Below are positions 1 to 7,662 of a stretch of DNA of 64,000 nucleotides, piece by piece. Positions within the stretch are counted from its first letter, which is position 1. The number at the start of each line of letters is the position of its first letter. Position numbers and translations under genes: made by a program. Origin of the DNA: Streptomyces violaceorubidus (GTDB taxonomy: Bacteria; Actinomycetota; Actinomycetes; Streptomycetales; Streptomycetaceae); assembly GCF_000717995.1 (NCBI RefSeq), contig NZ_JODM01000008.1:62001-126000 (forward strand), read 5' to 3'. A model generated the notes under the pieces. That model was not told the DNA's origin, searched no databases, and was given only the letters and a program-made list of their open reading frames with translations.

Positions 1-5
1 GGGGC

Positions 6-857
6 ATGGACGACAACCACCTCGGGGAGTTCCTGCGGGCACGCCGCGCCGGACTGCGGCCGCAGGACGTCGGCATGGCGAGTTACGGCGTGCGCAGGGT
101 CGCCGGGCTGCGCCGCGAGGAGGTCGCCGTCCTGGCGGGGGTCAACGCCGACTACTACACCCGGCTCGAGCAGGGACGTGAGCGCCGTCCCTCACCGCAG
201 GTACTCGACGCCCTCGGCCGCGCGCTGCTCCTCGACACGGACGCCCGCCTGCACCTGCACCGCCTGGCCGGGGTGGCACCGGTCGCCGGGGGCTCGCCGC
301 ACGTCACGGAACGGGTCGGTCCCGCGCTGCGTCAGCTGATGGACGGTTACGCCCACACGCCCGCCTTCGTCATGAGCCGCACCCTCGACCTGCTGGCGGC
401 GAACGCCCTGGCCGACGCGCTCCACGCCCCCTTCACGCCCGCGGACAACCTGGCCCGCATGGTCTTCCTCGACCCGGTGGGCAGGCAGTTCTATCCGGAC
501 TGGGACCGGGCCGCCCAGGCCGTCGTCGCCAACCTGCGCCAGGCGGCGGGCTTCGATCCCGAACACCCGGGTCTGGCAGACCTCGTCGACACACTCACCG
601 AGCACAGTGCCGTGTTCCGGCGCCTGTGGGCGGAGCACTCCGTGCGCGGCAAGACCCGGGACGTCAAGCAGATCCTGCACCCGGACGTCGGCGCTCTCTC
701 ACTGACGTACCAGTCCTTCGACGTGCGCGACGCGCCGGGGCAGCAACTCGTCATCTACCACGCCGAGCCGGGCAGCCCCTCGGCGCACGCCCTGGCCCTC
801 CTCGGCTCCCTGCACGCCGGTGAGCGGCAGAACGCGCCCGACTCCGGCCGGCCGTGA
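6..857 (+). CDS. Xre/MmyB-type transcriptional regulator
   Basis: Predicted 283-residue DNA-binding regulator. Residues about 5-75 form an Xre-type helix-turn-helix with the pattern typical of Streptomyces MmyB-like regulators (LGEFLRARR near the N-terminus, then RREEVAVLAGVNADYYTRLE). The remaining 200 residues resemble the MmyB-like ligand-binding domain, including a tryptophan- and arginine-rich stretch near the C-terminus. Such proteins commonly control a divergent or adjacent oxidoreductase gene, but upstream DNA lies outside the window, so the target is unknown. The start is the first ATG of the frame, only 5 bases from the window edge, so a slightly earlier start cannot be excluded. 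Family assignment is confident; ligand and target are not known. Confidence 0.85.
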   Translation: MDDNHLGEFLRARRAGLRPQDVGMASYGVRRVAGLRREEVAVLAGVNADYYTRLEQGRERRPSPQVLDALGRALLLDTDARLHLHRLAGVAPVAGGSPHVTERVGPALRQLMDGYAHTPAFVMSRTLDLLAANALADALHAPFTPADNLARMVFLDPVGRQFYPDWDRAAQAVVANLRQAAGFDPEHPGLADLVDTLTEHSAVFRRLWAEHSVRGKTRDVKQILHPDVGALSLTYQSFDVRDAPGQQLVIYHAEPGSPSAHALALLGSLHAGERQNAPDSGRP

Positions 858-884
858 GCGCCACCCGGTCGAGGCGCAGCAAGG

Positions 885-1142
885 CTAGGTGTCCCGGTCG
901 GCGGACGACGTCCCGGAGGTGACGGTCCGAGCCGGTGTTCCGGGCTCCCAGCGCAGCAGGTCCCCCGGCTGGCAGTCCAGTACCTCGCACAGAGCCGCGA
1001 GCGTGGTGAACCGCACCGCCTTGGCGCGGCCGTTCTTGAGCACGGCCAGGTTGGCGGGGGTGATGCCGACCCGGTCCGCGAGCTCGCCCACGGACATCTT
1101 CCGCCTGGCCAGCATCACGTCGATGTCCACGACGATCGGCAT
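885..1142 (-). CDS. small Xre-family (YozG-like) regulator
   Basis: An 85-residue protein that is almost entirely one Cro/C1-type helix-turn-helix: MLARRKMSVGELADRVGIT, then NLAVLKNGRAKAVRF as recognition region, then a conserved CEVLDCQPGDLLRW segment. Its ATG overlaps the TGA of the upstream DUF2975 gene (TGATG), so the two are translationally coupled. This two-gene arrangement, a DUF2975 membrane protein followed by a YozG-like regulator, is common in actinobacteria and Bacillus. The regulator probably represses its own operon through the TCTATCG repeats at 1644-1683; that is inference from position and symmetry. Confidence 0.85.
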   Translation of the reverse strand: MPIVVDIDVMLARRKMSVGELADRVGITPANLAVLKNGRAKAVRFTTLAALCEVLDCQPGDLLRWEPGTPARTVTSGTSSADRDT

Positions 1143-1633
1143 CAGATCACCCCGGCCAGCTCGGCCCGCATCCGCGACGCCTCCAGGTCCCGCGCGACGG
1201 CCTGGGCGAGCAGCACCCGCAGCACCAGGACGACGAGCGCGACCCCGAGGACGGCCAGCCCGGCCACGCCCAGCAGGAGTACGACGCCCGGGGCGACGGC
1301 CTCGCCCGGCGCCAGGACGACGCCGAGCGCGAAGATCAGCAGGGAGGCGGCCAGGAACGCACCGATCATCCGGTGCACGTGCCGGAACGCGGCGAGGGAG
1401 AAGACGGTGCCGCGCCGCACCATCGTCACCAGCCGCCACACGCAGACCAGGACGATCTGGGCCGTCACCACGCCGAGCACCATGATCGTGAGGATCGGGA
1501 CGACCCGGCCGGAGAGGGCGCTGTCCCCGACGTCGACGGCCAGCAGGACCGCCATCACCGTCTGCACGAACACCGAGCCGACCAGCAGTGCCACGAGCAC
1601 GGCGCGCAGCGCGAGCACGGTCAGTTTTCCCAT
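1142..1633 (-). CDS. DUF2975 family integral membrane protein
   Basis: A 163-residue protein with four predicted membrane segments (about residues 5-30, 45-67, 90-110 and 118-142) and short polar loops, matching DUF2975 in size and layout. Function unknown. The ATG at 1633 is preferred over the in-frame GTGs at 1636 and 1639 because the GAAGGAG ribosome site (1639-1645 on the complement) would overlap those GTGs but lies 5 bases from the ATG. It is the first gene of a two-gene unit with the overlapping Xre regulator. Confidence 0.8.
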   Translation of the reverse strand: MGKLTVLALRAVLVALLVGSVFVQTVMAVLLAVDVGDSALSGRVVPILTIMVLGVVTAQIVLVCVWRLVTMVRRGTVFSLAAFRHVHRMIGAFLAASLLIFALGVVLAPGEAVAPGVVLLLGVAGLAVLGVALVVLVLRVLLAQAVARDLEASRMRAELAGVI

Positions 1634-1643
1634 CACCACTCCT

Positions 1644-1683
1644 TCTATCGAACCACGATGCGAATCTATCGTTTTTCGATAGA
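1644..1683. promoter_or_regulatory. TCTATCG repeat operator of the DUF2975/Xre unit
   Basis: A 19-bp perfect inverted repeat, TCTATCG-TTTTT-CGATAGA (1665-1683), plus a further direct copy of TCTATCG at 1644-1650 overlapping the ribosome site of the DUF2975 gene. It lies between this unit and the oppositely oriented tap gene. The symmetry and its position just upstream of the minus-strand gene fit an autoregulatory site for the small Xre protein. Binding is inferred, not shown. Confidence 0.55.
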
Positions 1684-1813
1684 GCGAGCAAGACGGGGCT
1701 CACGGATGGGCCACGGCCGGACCACCGTGGGGCCACCCTGGGGACGGCATGGGTACGCGGTTCGTACGGTGTCCGTGCGGTTTCCGGGTAGCGTGTCGGC
1801 CCGGAGGTGTCCC

Positions 1814-4015
1814 ATGTCCGAGTTGTTCGACGCGGTCGACGCGCTGGTCGCGTCCCGCTCTCCGTTGCCGCCGGCGGAGGAGCGCAAGCGGCTGAGGGTC
1901 GCGCACGGTCTGACCCTGGACGAGGTCGCCGCCGCGTTGCGGGTGCGCCGGGCCACGGTGTCCGGGTGGGAGTCGCCCAAGAAGCCGACCGAGCCCCGCG
2001 GGCCGGAGCGCGAGGCGTACGCGCGGCTGCTGGACAAGCTCGCGCAGCTCTACCCCGCGCCGTCGGATCTCTACCCCGCACCGCCGGACGGCAGCGCCCC
2101 CGAGCCGGCCGAGGAGCGCGATCCGTCCACCGGGCAGTCGTCCGAGGGCCCGGTCGTCCCGGCCGGGGAACAGCCTCCGGCTGCCGTCCCCAGTCCCACG
2201 CCCTCCACCGGACCGTCCTCGGCGGCGCGCCGCCCGGCTACCCGGCAGACGGCGCCGGCCGATGCCGCGGCGGGCGGCGGCGAAGCGCGGTTCGAGAACG
2301 GGCCGCTGGCGGTCGTCGACGTCGACGGCGACGGACAGGTGCTGGCGTACTGCCGCGACGGTCTGGTGCTGGACGTCCCCGCCAGGAGCATCCCCGCCCT
2401 GGTGGACTGGACGCTGCACGAGGCGCGGCTCGGGCAGGCGCGGCTGTCCGGGCCCGGCAAGGACGCCGACCCGCTGCTCGTGCTCACCGAGGCCGCACTG
2501 AAGCGCTACGGGCTCCCCGCCGCTCTCACCGAGGAGGAGAGGCTCGCGGGGCGGCTCCGCGAGGGCCACAAGGTGATCAAGCAGCTGGCCCGCGCGGAGT
2601 GGAAGCTGACCAAGCGCGGCTTCGGGCCGTGGGCGCGGATCTACCGCCCGGCCACCGGATCCGCACGGGCCTGCGTGCAGCTGTGCATCCCGTCCTGGCA
2701 CGCGCTCGACCCCCGGCACTGGGGCGGGGCCGGGCAGCTCCCGCCGGCCGAACTCGCCCGCGTCCTGGGCGTGTACGCGTCCCGGGTGATGACGCCGCGC
2801 GGATCGACCGCGGTGACCGGCCTGGAGCTGATGACCGCACTGCACCCGGCGACCCGCGCCTCCGGACCCGACGAGACGGGCAAGCGGCGTTCCGAGCACA
2901 ATCCCGGCTCGCTGGGCGCGGATCCGGTGGACTGCGCGCCCTGCGAGGCACCCGACGGACATCCACTGCTCAGCGGGCTCCCCCGGTTCCACGTGCGCGG
3001 GCCCGGCGAGAAGCTGTTCGAGGAGGCGTACGACTGGGCGCGGCCGATGACCGACGCCGAGTGCACGCTGCGGCACCTGGTCGGCATCGACGTCAACATG
3101 GCCTTCGCCGCCGGTGCCAACGGCCTGGTCGTCGGCCTCGGCGGGCCGACCCACGTGAGGGCGCCGGTGTTCGATCCGAAGCTCCCGGGCTCCTGGCTGG
3201 TGGACCTGTCCCACGTCGACCTGGCCCGGGTGAAGGTCGGCAAGGACAGGTGGGCCGAGCTGGACGCGGACATGCTGCCCAGCCCGTTCACGCCGAAGGG
3301 CGAGCGTCCCACGGGGCCGGCCTGGTACGCGACGCCCACCGTGGCGTACGCGGTGGAGCTGGGGTACGAGGTGCGGCCGGTCGAGGCGTACCTCCGGTAC
3401 GAGAACGGCCGGTACCTGGACGGCTGGTACCAGCGGCTGCGCGACGCCTATCTCGCCACCATGGCCGACCTCGGCGTCGGCACCGATCTCGCGCCCGCCG
3501 ACTTCCTGGCGGCGATGGACGGCTACCGGGAACGTGACCCGCAGCTCGCCGTCGTCGCCTCCGCCATCAAGGCGACCGTCAAGGGCGGTCTGGGCAAGCT
3601 GCGCGAGCGGCCCCGCGGGGAGGGCTGGCGGCCCGGCGAGCCGTGGCGCGCCCTGTCCCGGCCGACGTGGCGGCCGGACATCCGTGCCGCGGTCATCTCC
3701 CGCACCCGGGTCAACCTCCACCGGAAGATCGTCAAGCACGCGGCGTTCACCGGGCAGTACCCGGTGGCGGTCCTGTCCGACTGCGTCGTCTACGCGGCCG
3801 ACGGCACCTCGCCCCTGGACTTCCTGCCCTACCGGGACGGCAAGCCCCTGCCGGGCGGCTTCAAGCTGGGCGTCAATCCGGGGCTCGTCAAACACGAGGG
3901 CACCCAGAGCGTGTTGTGGGGCGAGGAGGTCCGCGAGCGGTTCGGCGCCCCGGACCTCAACCTCGCCCGGTACATCAAGGACGGTACCGTCACCGACGTC
4001 GACCATGGGGAGTAG
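1814..4015 (+). CDS. tap: Telomere-associated protein Tap
   Basis: A 733-residue protein matching Streptomyces Tap. Known role of the family: Tap binds single-stranded 3' overhangs at the ends of linear replicons and recruits the terminal protein Tpg for end patching. Residues about 20-70 form an Xre-type helix-turn-helix (RLRVAHGLTLDEVAAALRVR region). A proline-rich, low-complexity linker follows (about 80-150, with a repeated LYPAP motif), then a long conserved region to the C-terminus. ATG 1814 has GGAGG at 1803-1807, and the frame upstream of it is not conserved-looking. Tpg follows 6 bases after the stop, the characteristic tap-tpg order, and that pairing is the main support for the call. 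Confidence 0.9.
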   Translation: MSELFDAVDALVASRSPLPPAEERKRLRVAHGLTLDEVAAALRVRRATVSGWESPKKPTEPRGPEREAYARLLDKLAQLYPAPSDLYPAPPDGSAPEPAEERDPSTGQSSEGPVVPAGEQPPAAVPSPTPSTGPSSAARRPATRQTAPADAAAGGGEARFENGPLAVVDVDGDGQVLAYCRDGLVLDVPARSIPALVDWTLHEARLGQARLSGPGKDADPLLVLTEAALKRYGLPAALTEEERLAGRLREGHKVIKQLARAEWKLTKRGFGPWARIYRPATGSARACVQLCIPSWHALDPRHWGGAGQLPPAELARVLGVYASRVMTPRGSTAVTGLELMTALHPATRASGPDETGKRRSEHNPGSLGADPVDCAPCEAPDGHPLLSGLPRFHVRGPGEKLFEEAYDWARPMTDAECTLRHLVGIDVNMAFAAGANGLVVGLGGPTHVRAPVFDPKLPGSWLVDLSHVDLARVKVGKDRWAELDADMLPSPFTPKGERPTGPAWYATPTVAYAVELGYEVRPVEAYLRYENGRYLDGWYQRLRDAYLATMADLGVGTDLAPADFLAAMDGYRERDPQLAVVASAIKATVKGGLGKLRERPRGEGWRPGEPWRALSRPTWRPDIRAAVISRTRVNLHRKIVKHAAFTGQYPVAVLSDCVVYAADGTSPLDFLPYRDGKPLPGGFKLGVNPGLVKHEGTQSVLWGEEVRERFGAPDLNLARYIKDGTVTDVDHGE

Positions 4016-4021
4016 CAGACG

Positions 4022-4579
4022 ATGAGTGTGTTCGGGGACGGACTGGACGCCGCGGTGCAGAAGGCGTTCACACGGCCGGCGCCCAAGGGCGCGCCCGCCC
4101 AGATGCGGTACCTGGTCAAGCAGCTCAAGGGCACCAAGGCGGTCGCCCAGTTGCTGCGGGTCTCCCAGCGCACCGTCGAGCGGTACGTGAAGGACCAGAT
4201 CAAGAAGCCCCGCCCGGATCTCGCCGCGCGCCTCGATCGCGAGGTGCGCAGGCGCTGGCAGCCGCAGATCCGGGCCAGGGCCCGGCAGAGGGCGGCGACC
4301 ACCGACGGGATCGTCATCGACACCCGCGCCCGCATGGGCTACACCGCGCCGATCGGGTCGACGGACCAGGACCGTATCCGGCACCTGACCGTCGCCCTGC
4401 CCCCGCAGTACGCGGCCCGCCTCTTCGAGGCCCGGGAAGCCGGAGCCGACGACGCCCGCCTCCAGGAGATCGCGGCGGAAGCACTCAAGGAGGTGTACTT
4501 CCAGGACAGCGGCCGCCGGGCCGGCAGTCTGGAGGAGGTCCGTTTCACGGACATCGAGCATGTCGAGTTCGGCCTCTAG
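4022..4579 (+). CDS. tpg: Terminal protein Tpg of linear replicon telomeres
   Basis: A 185-residue protein with the usual length and sequence of Streptomyces Tpg. The family is covalently attached to the 5' telomere ends and primes fill-in of the terminal gap. Residues about 36-60 form a helix-turn-helix-like DNA-binding segment (KAVAQLLRVSQRTVERYV). Thr114, in the stretch IGSTDQDR, falls at the position I recall being reported as the priming residue of S. coelicolor Tpg; I could not check the alignment. The gene lies 6 bases behind tap and is presumably cotranscribed. It appears intact, so the pair may be functional for this replicon or be left from another linear element. Confidence 0.93.
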   Translation: MSVFGDGLDAAVQKAFTRPAPKGAPAQMRYLVKQLKGTKAVAQLLRVSQRTVERYVKDQIKKPRPDLAARLDREVRRRWQPQIRARARQRAATTDGIVIDTRARMGYTAPIGSTDQDRIRHLTVALPPQYAARLFEAREAGADDARLQEIAAEALKEVYFQDSGRRAGSLEEVRFTDIEHVEFGL

Positions 4580-4728
4580 CCCGCGTCGTGGTCTCGCGGG
4601 CACGGCCGGGCGGACAGGACTTCCGACCGTGGCCGGCGGGGCGGCGAACCCGGGCCCCGGGGCCGCACGACGCTGCTTGCTCCTGGGAAGCCGAAGTGCG
4701 GCGCCCCCAGGGCTGTTAGCCTCCGCGC

Positions 4729-5271
4729 ATGTCAGACCTGGGTTCCATCGCCTGGCCGCCCGCGCCGATCGAGACCGCGCGACTCGTGCTCCGTGGGTCC
4801 GCGGCCCAAGACCGTGCGGCCTTCGTCGAGTTGCTGGCGTCACCGGAGGTGCACACCTATCTCGGCGGGCCCCGGCCGCGTGACCGGATCGAGCGCGAGC
4901 TGCCCGTGGTGCCCGAGCGGTGGCCGGGGAGTTTCGTCGTCGACCTCGACGGGGCGATGATCGGCCAGATCCTGCTCAGGAGGGCTCCGGAGCATCTTCG
5001 TCCGGCTGCGGCGGGGTCGGTCGATCTCGGCTATCTGTTCCTGCCGCGCGCGTGGGGGCACGGGTACGCCGCCGAGGCGTGTGCGGCGGCGCTCGACTGG
5101 CTCGACGACGTCCTTCCCGGCGAGCCGGTGGTGCTCACCACCCAGACCGCCAACTCCGGCTCGATGCGCCTCGCGGCGAAGCTGGGGTTCACCGAGGTGG
5201 AGCGGTTCCGGGCCTGGGACGCCGAGCAGTGGCTCGGGCTGCGTCCCCCGGCCACGCCCCTCCCCGCCTGA
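4729..5271 (+). CDS. GNAT family N-acetyltransferase (RimJ/RimL type)
   Basis: A 180-residue acetyl-CoA-dependent acyltransferase of the RimJ/RimL branch. It begins with the typical ETARLVLRG strand; the acetyl-CoA-binding region is around residues 100-125 (LGYLFLPRAWGHGYAAEA, a variant of the usual Q/RxxGxG/A loop). The C-terminal half has the expected ANSGSMRLAAKLGF segment. It probably transfers an acetyl group to an amine of a small molecule or a protein N-terminus; the substrate cannot be told. It stands alone between tpg and the SRPBCC gene, with a TTAGCC element about 15 bases before the ATG as a possible -10. Confidence 0.85.
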   Translation: MSDLGSIAWPPAPIETARLVLRGSAAQDRAAFVELLASPEVHTYLGGPRPRDRIERELPVVPERWPGSFVVDLDGAMIGQILLRRAPEHLRPAAAGSVDLGYLFLPRAWGHGYAAEACAAALDWLDDVLPGEPVVLTTQTANSGSMRLAAKLGFTEVERFRAWDAEQWLGLRPPATPLPA

Positions 5272-5422
5272 GCCGGGCACTTGGGGGCATCCCCACGGCC
5301 GACACCTCCCCCCGGGCCTGCGGTACTCCTCCGTACGGCCCCACGCCCCGGCGCGTTCCCGGGGACGGCCGGATCGCCGGACTAGTGTCGGCGGTCCGTC
5401 GTCCCGAGGGAGTGTGTTCAGC

Positions 5423-5878
5423 TTGGCCCGCAACCGCCGCCTGATCCTGAGCAGCCCGTCCGAGGTCTGGAGCCTGCTGTCCGACGGTCACCGCTACGGG
5501 GAGTGGGTGACCGGTACCCGACGGATCCTCGCCGCGGATCCGCACTGGCCGCAGGTGGGCGCCCGGCTGCGCGTCAGGGTCGGTGTGGGCCCGCTGGTTC
5601 TCGACGACACCTGCGTCGTCCGCGTCTGCGAACCCGAGCACCGCCTGGAACTGGAGGCGAAGGCCGACCCGTTCGGCGCTGCCCGCATCGCCATGAGGCT
5701 GATGCCCTGGGGCGACGCCACGCTCTTCGTGCTGGACTGGCACGCGTTGCGGGGGCCCGGCATCCGGATGCACGGACTGCCCGTGGACTACCTCGTGGAG
5801 GTCCGCAACGGCATGATGCTGACCAAGCTGGCCAGGATCGCCGTCCGCGAGCACCGCAACGTCCCGCAACCGGGCTGA
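5423..5878 (+). CDS. SRPBCC (polyketide cyclase/START-like) family protein
   Basis: A 151-residue protein with the SRPBCC fold pattern: an N-terminal strand, then SSPSEVWSLLSDGHRYGEW, the hallmark opening of polyketide cyclase/dehydrase-like proteins. These small helix-grip proteins bind hydrophobic ligands; the ligand here is unknown. The TTG at 5423 gives a protein starting MARNRRL, placed 10 bases behind the GAGGGAG at 5406-5412. An in-frame GTG at 5414 would be too close to that site. Alternatively translation begins at GTG 5414 with another ribosome site. No partner genes are evident. Confidence 0.75.
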   Translation: MARNRRLILSSPSEVWSLLSDGHRYGEWVTGTRRILAADPHWPQVGARLRVRVGVGPLVLDDTCVVRVCEPEHRLELEAKADPFGAARIAMRLMPWGDATLFVLDWHALRGPGIRMHGLPVDYLVEVRNGMMLTKLARIAVREHRNVPQPG

Positions 5879-5942
5879 GGGGCCCGGCCCGGTCCGCACC
5901 CATGGACTCGCCGCTTCGGGGCGTTCGAGAATGACCTCGGTT

Positions 5943-5954
5943 GACAACGTTGTC
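5943..5954. promoter_or_regulatory. LacI-type 12-bp palindrome
   Basis: GACAACGTTGTC is a perfect 12-bp palindrome with the central CG expected of LacI-family repressor sites. It lies 20 bases before an ATG with a GAGGA ribosome site. No LacI-family regulator is encoded in the window. The gene it would control appears decayed (next entry), so the site may be left from a lost sugar-utilisation gene. Confidence 0.5.
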
Positions 5955-5974
5955 GTCTGGTGAAGAGGACCATC

Positions 5975-6237
5975 ATGGGCCCCATTTCCGTCCCTCTCGG
6001 CCGCAGGCCCCTGCTGCGGCCCCTCGGCGCGGCCCGCGGCCGCGTGACGCTGCGCGTGCGCGGTGCACAGCCCTTCCCGCACGGCGACCACGCCCTGGGC
6101 CGGAACACCTTCCCGAACATGCCGGTTCCGGCGACCGATCCGGACACCCGTGGCACACCGGCTGTGGGGCCGCCCTCACCGGGTCATGACGACCGCTCCG
6201 CCGTAGCGGGTGGTACGGCGCCGCCGGGTGCGGGCGT
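5975..6237 (+). pseudogene. possible 5' remnant of an exported protein gene
   Basis: An open frame starts at ATG 5975 behind GAGGA (5965-5969) and a LacI-type palindrome, so the upstream region looks like that of a real, sugar-regulated gene. The translation begins RRPLLRPLGAARGR, resembling a twin-arginine or Sec signal peptide, but the expected hydrophobic core is scrambled with arginines, as after small frameshifts. The frame then runs into the 3' end of the opposing zwf-like gene. I read it as the decayed start of an exported enzyme gene, possibly a glycosidase. The 359 bases between 5878 and 6238 contain nothing else I can support. Confidence 0.25.
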
Positions 6238-7662
6238 TCAGTCGGCCGGCATCGCCGACTCCTCGTGCAGCAGGTCGTCCCGTCGCTCGGGCATGACGTG
6301 GCGCGGCGGTGGCCCGTCCGAGCCGACCGGGTACTCCTCCAGCGGCACCAGGCCCCTCTCCCAGGCGGACAGGACCGGCTCGACGACGCGCCACGCCTCC
6401 TCGGCCTCGTCGCCGCGGATGGACAGGGCGGGGTCGCCCCGCAGAACGTCCAGCAGCAGTCGGCCGTAGGCCGGCAGGTCGGGGGCGTCCATGCGGGCGG
6501 TCAGCGAGAGCTGCGCGAGGGTCTCGGGACGCGAGCCGGTCGCGGTCAGGTCCATGCTCAGGCTTTCCGGTTCCAGACCGAAGCGCAGCACGTTGGGGCG
6601 GACGTCCTGGTCCTGGCCGAACGGCAGGTGCGGGACCGAGCGGAAGCGCACCGCGACCTCCTTGCGGTCCTTGCCGAGGGCCTTGCCGCTGCGCAGCCGG
6701 AACCGGGTGCCCGCCCAGCGCCAGCTGTCGAGTTCCAGCACGATCTCGGCGAAGGTCTCGGTCCGGCGTTGTGCGTCGACGCCGTCCCCGTCGACGTAGG
6801 CGGGCACGTCGTGGTCGACGCCCCGGCCGCCCGAGTAGCGGGCGCGGCGCGTGCGCTGTACGACGTCGTAGTCGGTCAGCGGGCGCACCGACCGCAGGAC
6901 GTCGACCTTGCGGTCGCGCAGGTCACGCTCGCCGAGGGTGAGCGGCGGTTCCATGGCCACCAGGCACAGCAGTTGCAGCAGGTGGTTCTGCACCATGTCC
7001 TTCAGCGCGCCCACCTGGTCGTAGTAGCCGGCCCGTCCCTCCAGGGCGAGGGTCTCGTCCCAGACGATCTCGATCTCGGCGATGTGGGTGCTGTTCCAGA
7101 TCGGTTCGAGCATCCGGTTGGCGAGCCGGCTGCCGAGCACGTTCTGGACGGTCGTCATGGCCAGGAAGTGGTCGACCCGGAAGACCGCCCGCTCGGGCAC
7201 GAGTTCGCCGAGCAGCCGGTTGAGTTCCCGGGCGTCGGCGAGGTTCTCCCCGAAGGGCTTCTCCAGGACGATGCGGCTGCCCGGGGGGAGTCCCGCCCGG
7301 TGCAGGGCGGTCACCGCCGCCGGGAAGAGCGACGGCGGGAGGGCGAGGTAGACGGCCACGGGGTCGTCACCGGCGACTGCCGCGGCCACGTCGGCGGGGT
7401 CGGTGACGTCGGCCCTGCGGTAGTCCGCCGACGCCGTGACGGCTCGCCGGGCTTCGGTCGGGAAGTCGGTTCCGTGCCGGGCGAGTTGGTCCTCGGCCCA
7501 CTCGCGGTACCGTGCGCCGTCCCAGTCCTCCCGGCTGGCGGCGCGCAGGCTGAACCGGTGGTCGAGGTGTCCCGCCGCGTACAGCGCGGCGAGTGCGGGC
7601 AGGAGGTAGCGGCCCGTGAGGTCGCCCGTCCCGCCGAAGACGACGAGTCGTCGGATGGTCAT
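6238..7662 (-). CDS. zwf: glucose-6-phosphate dehydrogenase (divergent Zwf)
   Basis: A 474-residue member of the Zwf family, which oxidises glucose 6-phosphate to 6-phosphogluconolactone with NAD(P). The N-terminus has the dinucleotide-binding motif GGTGDLTGRYLLPAL (residues about 9-23). EKPFG follows near residue 134, then the active-site segment RVDHFLAM near 160 and the MVQNHLLQ segment near 224 that carries the general-base His. The usual active-site sequence is RIDHYLGKE; here GKE is replaced by AMT, so the conserved phosphate-contacting Lys appears absent. This suggests a paralogue with altered substrate or activity. ATG 7662 has GAGGAG upstream, and the start overlaps the stop of the GH15 gene by 4 bases (ATGA). 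Confidence 0.8.
   Translation of the reverse strand: MTIRRLVVFGGTGDLTGRYLLPALAALYAAGHLDHRFSLRAASREDWDGARYREWAEDQLARHGTDFPTEARRAVTASADYRRADVTDPADVAAAVAGDDPVAVYLALPPSLFPAAVTALHRAGLPPGSRIVLEKPFGENLADARELNRLLGELVPERAVFRVDHFLAMTTVQNVLGSRLANRMLEPIWNSTHIAEIEIVWDETLALEGRAGYYDQVGALKDMVQNHLLQLLCLVAMEPPLTLGERDLRDRKVDVLRSVRPLTDYDVVQRTRRARYSGGRGVDHDVPAYVDGDGVDAQRRTETFAEIVLELDSWRWAGTRFRLRSGKALGKDRKEVAVRFRSVPHLPFGQDQDVRPNVLRFGLEPESLSMDLTATGSRPETLAQLSLTARMDAPDLPAYGRLLLDVLRGDPALSIRGDEAEEAWRVVEPVLSAWERGLVPLEEYPVGSDGPPPRHVMPERRDDLLHEESAMPAD

Noticed and set aside
1700..4843. 1047-residue minus-strand open frame opposite tap-tpg
   Set aside because: Mirror of codon position 3 bias in high-GC coding DNA; composition is Arg/Gly/Pro-rich with no family motif, while the plus strand carries two clear genes.
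5960..6469. 169-residue gene on the plus strand
   Set aside because: The 3' half is the antisense of the zwf-like gene and the 5' half looks decayed; kept only as a possible remnant.
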